A stretch of DNA of 64,000 nt from NCBI GenBank assembly GCA_021234155.1, contig JAJEKV010000041.1, positions 1,924,447 to 1,988,446 on the forward strand. The letters are read 5' to 3'. Position numbers and translations under genes: made by a program. Source of the DNA: Isoetes taiwanensis. Lineage: Eukaryota > Streptophyta > Lycopodiopsida > Isoetales > Isoetaceae. This document shows, in pieces, positions 23,642 through 37,987 of this stretch (positions are counted from its first letter, which is position 1; every line of letters begins with the position of its first letter). The notes beneath the pieces were generated by a model that was not told the DNA's origin, did not search any database, and worked only from the letters and a program-made list of their open reading frames with translations.

Positions 23642-23660
23642 TATTTTTGGAGTCTCCTGG
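23370..23660 (+). repeat. Two tandem modules of about 142 bp ending in poly-T, copy A (partner 46650-46945)
   Basis: Each module reads CTTTTTAAAAATTTGCTTAA, then CCAAAGGTCCCTT, then TTGGTCCATCATTTCTTTTT, then a T-run of about 20-30. Seen from the minus strand it is a poly-A-tailed unit, which looks like a duplicated 3' end of a retroposed transcript. T-run lengths differ between copies. Confidence 0.7.
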
Positions 23661-24307
23661 TTTCTTAAGGTTGGCATTACCAAATAAGCATGGGATACAT
23701 GCTTCACCCAAATCTTGCCCTATAAGAGGCTTATGGTTTAGATAAGTGCTCATGTTTTTCTCTAAGGTTTCAATAATATGAAATTTATCTTTCTCCCACC
23801 AAAGACTGCTTTGATGCTTTCCTGCAAAAGCAGGTTTTGTGGTAGTCGAATTGTACTTTAGATGGTACAAGTGGTGCTTGCTACAAACTGATCAATTATA
23901 GTTATTGGTTTGACATTCTTCTAATTGTTTCAGCATTTAGTGAAGACATTCACAACCGTTGTCAAGTTGTCAAGCAAAATTCCCCTCCATGTTCAGTCAG
24001 TCTTGGTCATCTCTTCCATGAATAAAAGAGGAAATGTTGCAGCAGATGTTGCAAAATTTGCAGTGTTTATAGCAGTAGCTTCTCTTAAAGACACAACTTC
24101 CACCAGTTCATGAATAAGTATGTTGCTGCAAGCAGAGGATGCAGTGATGATTCCTTGGACCCATGTAGCAAGAAACTAAAGTCATGGGTGCATTAATTGA
24201 AGTGTTCAAAAATGGGAATAGGGCATGGATTAAGAAGTGACATAGTAAGAAGAGCATCTATGCATGCCTTTATTAGTAAGAATAGTTTGCATATGCTCAA
24301 GTCCCAG

Positions 24308-24313
24308 ACAGAC

Positions 24314-24371
<58 letters not shown>
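24308..24371 (+). repeat. (GATA)n microsatellite, copy A
   Basis: About 15 GATA units preceded by three GACA-like units. The partner at 47611-47679 is slightly longer. Confidence 0.95.
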
Positions 24372-24724
24372 TGCTTAAATGGATTGCATCTCAAAGAGCT
24401 AGGGTGTAGTGACAATTCAATCTTAGAACCAACAAGCGTAGGTTACATTACAAGCGGAGGCAACTATATGGTTGGTTGTATTTCTAGACCAAAATAATTA
24501 TGCTTTTTCTCTTGCATTGCTGAAGCACTCAAATTATACCAACTAAATTCCTAAGCGAAGTAACCAAACGTGCCTTTGACTAGTTTTTTTTTTTTGTAGG
24601 CAAGTCAATTTGAATTACTTTGTTCCCTGAAATTAAACTCTAAAAGCTATACATCTATCTTAATAACAATTGCCACTACCTTTTCAAAAGACAATGCTGT
24701 TCCCTTCATAAAACTGCTTTGCCT

Positions 24725-28421
<3,697 letters not shown>

Positions 28422-28429
28422 CTGTTTTT

Positions 28430-29330
28430 GCCATAAATCCATTAGCCAATTATCTTAGTAGCTTCTCTTCAATTTAAAGAAAGCAGGAGAAGTTCCATTC
28501 CATGCCATAGATATTGTTAAGGTTGCTAATTTGTGCTTATGGTATGTAAATCTTAGTACCAACCTTCGTCCACGTGCTCGTTTTAAAATCTAAGTTCATT
28601 TACGAACCTTGCACCTCATACACCTTCAATCTTCAATGAAGACAGTTTTATTTGGTCTAATAGTAAAATATTTGTCTTAGAATAGTTATATCTTTAAGTT
28701 CATGGCCATTCAGAGTCGCATTTAATTTAAGGTATTTGAGAGCATAACCCAATAAGCAATGTTGTTTGGACATGTAAGGTGATTGAGAGCAGAACCCAAT
28801 AAGCAATGTTGGTGTGATGTGTCCATCAGATGCGGCTGATGTTGGTGTTGTGTTCATCAGATGCTCAACACGAGACTGTTACGTCAGTTACTCCTAAGGC
28901 ACGTACCCATGTGGGCACCTTCCCTGTTGCCAACATGCAGGCTTACCCATGCCGGGGTGATATCAGAAGAAAGCCCTTGACTCATGGTCAACTAGGGATA
29001 TCAAGAGGTAGTCCAAATATGCGTGTTGTATATGTTAGTCACATTTATATACTTTTATATGTTTATACGTACATGAAACCCAAACCCTATATATACGATC
29101 ATTGTGTCTTTCATACTTTCATCTCCTCCTCCATCGATCTGGGGGCCCTCCTAGTGCCTCTTCTAGCAGTTTCGATGACCTCTAGCAGCATGATCTTTCA
29201 TCATGAGCACCTGAAGGTTAATGCACCTCCCCCATTTTGAGCTTTACTAGCTTAGAGTCTGATTGTGGATCTGTGGAGTGATGTCTTACATTTTAGATGA
29301 ATGATCTAGTCTATTGATCTTATTCTTAGA
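28430..29330. other. Spacer between malic enzyme and LINE remnant, copy A (partner 51735-52630)
   Basis: Contains an 18-bp direct repeat (ACCCAATAAGCAATGTT-like at 28746 and 28794) and a TATA-rich block CCCTATATATACGATCA near 29080-29095. The stretch from TGTTGGTGTG (28808) might be a solo LTR, but I cannot define its end. No gene and no convincing first exon for the malic enzyme on the minus strand. Confidence 0.4.
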
Positions 29331-29334
29331 GCTC

Positions 29335-29830
29335 TATGCATTTGCATTCATAAAAGGATCTGGTAGATAGAATTTGGCCAGATTGATGTGCACTTATCCT
29401 TTCAGCATCAAGAAGGTTTTGTGGCCTTCGAACATGAGGAGATCCTTCTTTTTCAAATGGACCAGATGGTCCATCCATGCCGAAGCCAAATGAAAGACTC
29501 TCTTTGCCAAGTTTTCTCAAAACTTGGATAGATTGCTAATAGCACCTGTTGGCTATTCAAATTGCAGCGAAAAAGGTCTTAAAGCCACAACCAAGCAGAC
29601 CTGACATGTTGACATAGGAAGAAGCAATGTTCAATCATCTTGTCCCTCGATGCACAAAAGGGACAAACTCCACACTGCTTTTTGATGCACCCTAGGAATG
29701 ATCAAAGGCACTTTGCTGAAAACCTCTGCAGCAAGTAGGATCTTGTACATGGAATTCACCAACTTATCTATTTTGACACGACCATGACCTCCCAAAGCTG
29801 GGGGGGAGGGGGGGGGCATCGATCTGTACT
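29335..29830 (-). pseudogene. L1-like LINE C-terminus (zf-RVT region), minus strand, copy A
   Basis: Minus-strand frames read GGHGRVKIDKLVNSMYKILL and VFSKVPLIIPRVHQKAVW with a following LCIEGQDD, the zinc-binding RVT region. Then, after a frameshift, LAKRVFHLASAWMDHLVHLK-like sequence follows; the same passage reads AKRAFHLALAWIIWSIWKRR in the plus-strand L1 at 60808. This is therefore an inverted relative of the L1 at 59805-61193. Confidence 0.7.
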
Positions 29831-30985
29831 ATTGGAGGAAGAGCTGAAGATACTTTCTGTTAAATAGCCCCGTCCCATCTTAAGAGGAGGGAGTTAGCAA
29901 CTGCAACTGTAACTGCATCTAAGTATTACACCAATCATAAATCATACGTACACCTGCTAGCGCTGAGTCAATGGATGGACTGAAGCTACCAGAGAACCAC
30001 CATCCAAAGGGATTCACCAACAACTCGCAGCAGTATAAGTGTGTGCAAGTTGGTGAAAATGAAACATAGGCTGTACAATCTTTCATGCAATAAGCAAGCC
30101 CTTGAGAAAAGCAAAAGCATTAGGGTATGTTATTACTGGGCAAAATAGTGCCCGAGGGAGGAGTGGCCTAATAGATGGAGACCCAAAAGAGATACACATC
30201 TATAAAGGCTGATAAACAAGATGGGAGCCTGGAGACTCGTCCACATTATTCACAATTCTTCAAATGATCTTGGAGATCATCTTACTTTGCAAAAGAAAGT
30301 TGATCATCCTAAGGCTGCCAAAAGGCTTTGCAACACCCAACTGACTTTGACAGCATCGCCATCCCATGTCCCCCCACTTCAAATGAAGTTCTTCACAAAC
30401 CTGATTATGACCTGCACTTTTGACTGTGATGCTATGAATGAAGCCCTATACACATGTGTGCTGCTAAGGACTGACTTGGCCACAACAATTCTCGTCCTGC
30501 CATGGATGGCTTAACAGTGGGCCACCAAAAGAGACGCTTTTCTAAACCCTTAATCACTGCCTCCCAAGCAGCTCCAGATGAGATATGAACATAGAGATAC
30601 CAAGAAGTTTGGTTGCTTTACCATGGGGAAGAACCTTCCACGAAAAAGCAATAACACATATGTAACTGGAGAGCCCAATGCCCATATTGTCATACACTTT
30701 TGGGCAAAATGCCGGTGGGTTACAAATAAACGCTGACGCAAAGACTCCAAAGACTCAAAGCCCAAATGCCCATAAAGTCATACACTTTGCCAACCAATAA
30801 AGATACCGGACGCGGCTTTTTGCACCCCACCAAAGATACTTTTTGCCCTTTGCCAACCAATAAAGATACCAAAAGCAAAGAAAAAGAATCCAAAGAACAA
30901 GATGGCATTCTATAAATTTTGCTAATCTGCCCTCAAAACAAGGAAAGACATATTGACTATAGACCTCCTATGACCCATTGTTCAT
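29831..30985. other. Degenerate LINE-like and unassigned DNA, copy A (partner 53151-54353)
   Basis: Minus-strand frames at 30550-30765 (FRGRFFPMVKQPNFLVSLCS) are open and conserved in copy B (about 53880-54000), suggesting upstream parts of the same inverted LINE, but I cannot name a domain. Copy A has a repeated TTTGCCAACCAATAAAGATA near 30786 and 30849; copy B carries it once and has a palindrome instead. Confidence 0.4.
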
Positions 30986-31640
30986 AGGAAGGAAGGAAGG
31001 AAGGAAGGAAGGAAGGAAGGAAGATTCTTTTATCGTCCGCGGAGGCCAATCAACCTATGGGACCCAAATTACACGGGTGTAAAGAAGTCCGCTGTTACCC
31101 TGATTAAAACACCCCTTAAGAGGGGAAAACCGTCGCAGAAGAACAAGCCGGCCGGTACCGCATAAATATACATATACACATGAATTCCTAAGACTCGATA
31201 GACGCCGGGCGAGGTGAGTCCCAAATCCAAAACCTCCGGAGGTAGGAGCCAAGGGATCGACGCTACAGACGAGTAGCCAGGCAAAGGCACTGTGTCGCAC
31301 CAAGAGAATATAGCGAGCCCTCAACCACTATAGGTCGGATACCTGGAAGGCATGGCTTTAATCCTCAACAACCCCCAGCGGGCAACACTGACAAAGCCTC
31401 GCCCCGGCGGCTCCAACCCACCCACCCGCGCCTCAAGCCGAAGATGGTGGGCCCCCGCTCGAATGGACGCTGATGGTCCCGCGCTTCTTCATGGGCAACC
31501 GAGAATGTGTAGAGCCGTGGGCCCGGAACCGTGGTGGGGTTTATGTGCCGCTTGTAGTGTGCCACCTTTACCCTGCTCCAGAGCATGGTGGTCCCGCAGC
31601 TTCCCCAGAAACAAGAGTCCAAGTAGCCCTCACCTTATCC
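30986..31640 (-). mobile_element. LINE 3' end, minus strand, with (TTCC)n tail, copy A
   Basis: On the minus strand the 3' UTR ends GGCCTCCGCGGACGATAAAA followed by a (TTCC)n tail (the GGAA run at 30986-31022). It matches the end of the plus-strand LINE at 11890-11925. Upstream the minus-strand frame has VKVAHYKRHINP, the equivalent of VKMAHYQQQINP at about 11370 in that LINE. It is a 5'-truncated member of the same family. Confidence 0.8.
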
Positions 31641-32792
31641 CTACGGCTGCCTCGTGGTGCACTGGACGCACCTATGGGAGTCCATGCAAGATCCCTTCTT
31701 GAGCTGCAAGTGAGACACATACAACAATCCACAGTTGTAAACATCACCGGAGTCAATGGGCAACCCTGATGGATGCTGCAACCATTTCACTTAGCAAGGG
31801 TGTGTGTCTATGTTCGGATGAGCCACAATTCCATTAGGTGAAATTGCCTAACCATCACCATACGTTGATGAAAGAAGGTCAATTATTTTTTGTCATTTAT
31901 AGGTGTTTAAGTGATTTTTGAGGGAGAAAATAGAGGGGAAAACGAATAAGATGTGGGCAAATTTTTTTATCAATAAAAAACTTGTTATAATACTACACAA
32001 TTGCATGAATCGAATGTTTTTGTCAATCTAGTACAAAAACTAAAGAGTTGATTGGGTCGAACCAATTACCAAAGATTTTGACCTCAAAATATGTGAATGT
32101 GAACATCAAGGTAAACCAAGAAGTACATCCATAAATAGATCAAGTATAGGTGAAAATCTTTTATATGTCCTAAAGGATTCTCTTAAAATGTTTTATGCAT
32201 GCCAAAGTCATTGATGACAAACCAACCAACTATGTTAGAATTCACGTACAACAAACAAAGTTAGGGGCCACAAAAAGTTCCTTTTCCACTTTTTGTTTTT
32301 GTATGATTTATTTATATTTTAAACGACCCATACATTTGAAAGTGCCATGGTCCCATAACCATAATGCGTTTGCAAAGCTACAAGGTGGTAAGAAGATAGA
32401 AATGGTTGGTGGAAAACGAAATGAATCAGATCACAGATCACAGATCACGAACTTGATGTCGAAGACAAAGAGATCATATACATATACTTGTTGTTAGAAC
32501 TCATAAAGGGTCTAGTACTCATGAAAGGTCATTATATTCTAGATATGATATGATATGATATATGTGGGCCATGCATGGGAAAGTAAGCAAGGGCCTTTTT
32601 GTATATTTGCTTTTTATTTAGACCAAGTTTCTCTTTCCATTAGTTGCTCTTTTGAGTTACATAGGTAGTAAGTCAATTGTGGAAAAGTAATGATAAGTTG
32701 CAGGTATGCACAAGTATATTTAAATATGGGAGGAAGCTCTACACAAGGGGCTTTTTCTTCTCCCCTTGAGGATCAACACCAAAGACATAATC
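31641..32792. other. ALDH upstream region, copy A (partner 55041-56157)
   Basis: From about 31770 to the ALDH start the two copies are nearly identical. Notable are a triple ATCACAGATCACAGATCACG-like repeat (32428-32449), a GATATGATATGATATAT run (32545-32562), and a TATA-like AAGTATATTTAAATATGG at 32711-32728, about 65 bp before the ATG. The last is a plausible core promoter for the ALDH gene. No other gene seen. Confidence 0.5.
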
Positions 32793-33026
32793 ATGGAGGA
32801 ATTGGCTAGTGAGTTGAGGATAGAATTGAGGCCGGAACCACAAGGCCGCGGAATGGAGAGTTCAGCAGCTAAAAAATGCACTCAAAATGATGAAAGAGCA
32901 AGAAAGAGTCATCCAGAATGCTGTGCAGGAGGATATAGGCAAGCACCCTTTGAGACCTTCACTAACGAGGTAAGATTCGTTTTATGTAACATTAATTGCC
33001 ATTGCAATATGCCTCTTTGCAATATG

Positions 33027-33076
33027 CTCTCTGTGGACGATAAAATCAATTCAATTCAATTCAATTCAATTCAATC
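33027..33076 (+). repeat. LINE 3' tail inside ALDH intron 1, copy A
   Basis: GTGGACGATAAAA followed by a (TCAAT)n tail, the end box of the LINE family seen at 11912, with almost no body sequence: an extremely 5'-truncated insertion. Confidence 0.7.
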
Positions 33077-34078
33077 TAACAGCATTTTGAATGAATTGGC
33101 AGATTTACCTAGTCCGAAGCTTTGCAGAACTCGCAGTTAAGCACCTCAGCAACTGGATGGCTCCTGTCAAGGTAACGGTGGTATAAAATTTGAAAGATTA
33201 GATGTTGAATGAAACAAAAGAACAGCAGCCTTTTCTTTACTTTCCATTTTAAAACCTTTATAGTGAATTATTTGCAGGCATCAACACCGATTCAGAGCAT
33301 TCCATGCTCTGCTAAGATGGTTGCAGAGCCCTATGGAGTGGTGCTGATAATATCGTCTTGGAATTTTCCATTTCGTAAGTTTCTTTGATTGGTCACTGGT
33401 TATTAAATGTGGATTCTTAAATGAGAGAAAATTTATGACAGTTCTGTGCATGGATCCTGTGCTGGGGGCGATTTCTGCTGGAAATACTGTGGTGTTAAAG
33501 CCTTCAGAGCTAGCACCTGCAACATCAAAGCTACTAGCAAATCTGATTCCCAAGTATATGGATAAGAGGGCAATTCGAGTGGTGGAAGGGGGAGCATCTG
33601 AAGCAACAGCTCTGCTACACCAGAAATGGGACAAAATCCTCTTCACAGGTTAAACGTGCTCCTCATATTCTGTGTACAACAGTAGAATTAAACTTTTTGT
33701 CGCCATGCTTTACAGCTCAAATCCAACCCAGATAGAGAAAACACATTTTAGAGTAAAATCTTTCTATGTGATAGTAGAGTTGATTGAATGCTGGAAATAC
33801 TATTTTTTTTTGGCTGGAAATACCACCTGGCTGATAACATGATAACAGATAAATGTTATCCAGAAATACCACCAAAAAGTCCTGAAATACCACATCCCGG
33901 ACTCTAAATACGGACGTCCTGTGTTTTCAGGAGCCAGAAGATTGAAAAATCGTGATGGCTGCAGCTGCGCAGCACCTCACCCTGTGCTTCTGGAGTTGGG
34001 TGGAAAGAATCCTTTGTTTATTGATTGCATTAGCGAACATCAAGGTCAGAATCTGGTGTGCCCATGCATGCTTTCTGC

Positions 34079-34105
34079 CTTTATTTATTTATTTATTTAT
34101 TTATT
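34079..34105 (+). repeat. (TTTA)n microsatellite in ALDH intron 5, copy A (partner 57451-57477)
   Basis: Six to seven TTTA units directly upstream of the exon-6 acceptor region. Same length in both copies. Confidence 0.9.
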
Positions 34106-34649
34106 CACAAGAGTTTCCTCTAGGTTGCAGCCAGACGGATCGCCCCAGGCAAATGGGGAGCTAACAACGGCAGGCATGTGTCGCCCCTGACTATGTCCTC
34201 GCTGAAAAGTCTGTTGCAGAAAGCCTGGTAATTTCTGTCCTGGTTCATCACGGACCCAACTTTAAGTTAACCCATTTTCACCCAACCGTAGCGGTAGATT
34301 CCCTTTTTTTTTTTTTTTTCCTTGGCCCACAACTTTATTGCATTTCTTTTGTTTACCTTGAGCTTTTCATTTTATAGCATTGTTGTAAAGTTGGTGGGGA
34401 AAGACCCACTTACCCACTTCATCTTGAGGGCAAGATCCATCTAGGTTGTTGTAACTTGTCTTATAAGCTATGGCTTCCATGAACGTTAAAATACCAATCC
34501 ATCCATCCCATTGTTGGGCAAAATTCGGGGAACACTAGAAACCAACCGGTTGAAATTGAAAATTTTTTAATAAAAAGTTAGCGGATCATAGATCAAAGTG
34601 TCCATAGAAAATTTTACGATAGAACCTAAAAAGTTTGCCCAACATTGAT

Positions 34650-34760
34650 CCATCCATATCCAAGTTTTAATCCTCGTTATGGAAATGACCTACTACGCTT
34701 TTTCATCCATCCATATCCAAGTTTTCATCCCCCATTATGGAAATGACCTACTACCCTTTC
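34650..34760 (+). repeat. Two tandem 55-bp units in ALDH intron 6, copy A (partner 58016-58132)
   Basis: Each unit reads ATCCATCCATATCCAAGTTT, then TATGGAAATGACCTACTAC. It lies just before the exon-7 acceptor. Confidence 0.85.
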
Positions 34761-35646
34761 TTGTGTAGATTACCAACCTCAAAGATATGCTCAAGGAATT
34801 CTATGGAGAAGATCCACAAAAGTCCAACAATGTATCGCGCATCATTAATTCTGCTCATTTCTCGCGCCTTTCAAGCTACCTAGCTGAGGCTGGAGTACAT
34901 TCCAAGATTGTACACGGCGGTCATCTAGACCCTATGCACAAGTACACATTTTCTATCCCTCCCTCCCTTCAATTTGTGATCAACTAATGGTTATATGTTC
35001 CAGCTACATTTCTCCAACAATATTGCTAGATGTGCCTCTCAATGCAACCATGATGAAAGAAGAAATCTTTGGGCCTCTACTTCCGATTATAGTGGTATTT
35101 GTTGTTTTGCATCATTAGTCATTGTACACATGATGTGTGGCTCACCTTATGCATTTATATCTATATTGTGTAGGTAAGCAATGTAGACGAGGCCATTTCA
35201 ATCATGAACTCGTATCCCAAAACCATTGACCATGTACGGGTTTACAAAAATAGCTCAACAAAAGATAAACTTATCATGAAAACATCAGCAGGTTCTATCA
35301 TGTTCAATGATACAATTGTCCATGTGAGTATCTTTCTATCTTACTAAGTACATTCCCCATTGAGTACTAAATCATTTGAATATCTTTCCAGTTTGCAAAC
35401 GCCAGGAATCCCACTTGGAGGTGTGGGATTTAGTGGTATGGGTTGTTATCATGGCAAACATTCATTTGAGGCATTTACTCATAGAAAACCAGTGATATAT
35501 AGGTCCTTTTTGAGACGTAACAGCTAGATACCCCCATATTCATCTTTTCGAGAAAATGTAATTCGACATGTTCTTGGAAATGACTTTGTTGGAGCTTTAC
35601 TAGCTTTAATTGGGATCAAGAAAACCACATTGACTATTATACATAA

Positions 35647-36410
35647 AACAAGAAGAATATTTTAAGTATGTATAATAAAGATTATTAATGGAAAATGTAT
35701 ATATAAAGGAAAGTCAAGTGAATTGAGCAAATCCACATTGTGTGATAATGCTTTCTTTCATGTTTACTATTATGAAATTACAACATATACATACAAGCCA
35801 CTGCATTATATAATTCCCCTGGCCCTTCAGCCTGTGACCCACCTAGAATATTCCATCCGAGGCTAAATCCTAGCCACCAAGATGGAAACCCTAAAACTGG
35901 AATGCCCACAAGACAAAAATATAAAAAAAAAAAAGATTGAAAATGTTAACCTTGAGCTACTATCCACATTAGCAAAATAGAACATTCTATAGAGTAGAAC
36001 TTGAATGCATAATGGTCAATGCTAATCTAATTTTACACCTAAAAGCAGATGCCCCCTAACTCAAATCCACAATAAAGAAAGCCAATTAGCAAGCGAATGG
36101 CTTTTTGAAATTGAACCCAAGCATTTCCACAAAGCCAAAAAATTGAAATCATACCTGACATATTTGTATGCGCCCCTCAAGTTGACCTACATTCCAAGTT
36201 TTCCAAACCTGCAAGTTGAACATGCAATCCAATATTGACAAGGCAAATCAAACCATCTGAAATTTGTAGATATAACAAAATAGGCCGACAAAGGAAGTCG
36301 TTATCACCCCTATTTTCGCTTAATTGTCTAGACTACATAAACGGCCCAAATGGTCGCTTCTATGCATCAATTATTTTGAAGTTCGCCAAAATCAATTTTT
36401 TTCCTTCGCA
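35647..36410. other. ALDH downstream region, copy A (partner 59026-59800)
   Basis: An AT-rich 3' flank with AATAAAG-type polyadenylation signals near 35680. A frame reading EWLFEIEPKHFHKAKKLKSY lies at about 36090-36150 (59428-59616 in B). It is conserved in both copies but I recognise nothing in it. Confidence 0.4.
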
Positions 36411-36424
36411 TCAATTTAGAATCA

Positions 36425-36617
36425 TGCATAGTGTTTATGTTAAAAGAAGCTGGAAGCTGGCGCATTATGCCTAAACCTGTAAATGGGATGATTCACTTTC
36501 TTCCGTATGGGCAGCATCTCAGTTTATGTGGCGATTCTCAATAATGCCTTTATACCGTGTCTGCCTCTATTCACTCAGCCTTTACAGAGGTGCATTTCCT
36601 CAGTTTCCATCCATTAA
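36425..36617 (+). pseudogene. L1-like LINE fragment truncated by the duplication joint, copy A
   Basis: Matches 59805-60014 (WAKCIMPKLCGGLGMIHF region of the zf-RVT end) but is full of indels. It stops at CCATCCATTA, where the next copy of the large repeat begins. The rest of this L1 exists only after copy B. Confidence 0.75.
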
Positions 36618-37084
36618 AAGGTAAGCCTCGCATATAAAAGGACTATCTGACGCAAAGTAAACATATGCGCCGCTGGTCTTAAGTAAGAGGGCTCAACATG
36701 CATGCATTGCATGTCATAGCAGTGTGAAAGACTTATTTGGCCGCCAAGAAAAAGGTAAATATTTCACCTTACAAGATGTTGGGTAAAGAGGGGCTCAACT
36801 TGTGCATGCATGGATGAATGTGTCATGCAGCATGTGCATGCATTTAATAATGCGTGCGCGTGCATGCAAAACCATAAGGGTGGAATACAAACTAACAGAA
36901 ATACAACTCTAAAAATACTGTTGGATACCCTCACTAAATACAACATGATCGGATGCAAACCTTAGCAAAATGGTGGTATTACATCATTGAACGTGACATC
37001 TCACTATCGAAATTGAATCATTGAATTAAAACCCCGGACCCCAATTGTTTATGTTATTGATGGGGCATTCAACAACTCGATGTC

Positions 37085-37500
37085 CGTACGTATTGCCCAC
37101 ATCTCAGCGTCTGGGGGCGGAAAACATCTTTAATAAGCTATGGGACAAAGCATTGTGTCATAGATACAATGATCTCGACTTATCACGGTATGAGGGACGA
37201 CCTTAGGTAGAATGCATTGAGAACCTCAAGGTATGAAGGACCAGAATGCCAAATGTTGTGCTTCAAAATGCACTAGTTCTTGGCTAAACTCATTATAGTA
37301 AAAGTACATTTAGCGGTTGAATGCTTTCAAAGAATACAATGTGAAGGCATAAAACCTTAATCTTGTAGCGTGGTTTAGCCCGGCCATGGTAATGGACTTC
37401 TTGCCCTATTGAAAAATGAAAATACAAAGAAGGCTTACAACGGATAACTTTTATTCTCAAGTGTCTTAAAACCAAAATAATAACTTATTTATGCAAAATA
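37085..37500 (+). pseudogene. PPR protein relic, copy B
   Basis: Counterpart of 13555-13975, with the same gene order around it. It is more disturbed: the VVSWNTMI block of copy A is interrupted here by small indels. The block around 37310-37350 (AVECFQRIQCEGIKP-like) is still readable. Confidence 0.6.
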
Positions 37501-37589
37501 GACAAATGTCAAAATCCGGGTAAAAGTCCGTAAATAATAAATGATCTTCTGGAAAGGCAACAGAATCGTTGCTATATTTTAGTGGTGAT

Positions 37590-37985
37590 GGTACTGAGAA
37601 TCAGGAATGGATATAGAAAGGAAAGAACTAAAAGATTAACTGGCGGTTGGAATTAAAATCAAGGTCCTTTGAGGCTTTAGGGATGAGAGAGCCCAACTCC
37701 CAAATGGCACCTTTGTGTCAAAGCCAGGGAGCTAAGCCAAGAAATCAGTCATGGGATAGTAATAAGTGGCTCTAAAATTAGTGATGAAAATGAGCTTAGA
37801 ATTGGCCCATTAACAATTTCAAAAATATAATGGATACCTATCTTGATCTGATTTTATGTCAATGATAATTTCAATAACTTAGCAGCGGCTTGGTCACTCC
37901 AGGGCAAAATCAGAAACCTCTAACCTTCTCTTTTTATTTTGGCGTCTTTAGCAGGTAATTTACAAGAATGAAGAATGGAAATCAG
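37590..37985 (+). pseudogene. L1-like LINE ORF2, upstream half, copy B
   Basis: Collinear with 14040-14467 of copy A and directly left of the copy-B LTR element. The NGSKISDENELR-like block and the following NNFKNIMDTY block are still readable near 37765-37840. It is more indel-ridden than copy A. Confidence 0.65.
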
Positions 37986-37987
37986 GT

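Larger units (their letters stand above)
32793..35646 (+). pseudogene. Class-3 aldehyde dehydrogenase, copy A: same exons, several frameshifts
   Basis: Collinear with 56158-59025, and introns are nearly identical, but at least eight small indels break the frame. Exon 1 lacks single bases near 32826, 32850 and 32948. Exon 5 lacks one base near 33945 and one near 33982, and reads CATTAGCG for CACAGCG near 34030. Exon 6 lacks a G near 34158, destroying the catalytic NNGQAC block. Exon 9 is altered near 35219 and 35250. Exon 10 is altered near 35400, 35510, 35530 and 35628. Exons 2, 3, 4 and 8 are unchanged. Real pseudogene or uncorrected consensus: the single-base nature and homopolymer contexts leave both open. 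Confidence 0.88.

Noticed and set aside
23417-23745. Phe-rich open frames (and Lys-rich frames opposite)
   Set aside because: Products of poly-T/poly-A runs; lengths change with homopolymer length between copies.
24308-24371. Regular repeats that could suggest a CRISPR array
   Set aside because: Simple GATA microsatellite without spacers; plant DNA.
28830-29240. 136-codon plus-strand open frame
   Set aside because: Broken differently in copy B, no domain, lies in a TATA-rich possible LTR.
31352-31769. Plus-strand open frames with Pro/Arg-rich translation
   Set aside because: Antisense to the minus-strand LINE remnant, and not kept in copy B.
33281-33646. 121-codon minus-strand open frame, identical in both copies
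   Set aside because: Antisense shadow of ALDH exons 3 and 4; conservation follows from the exons.
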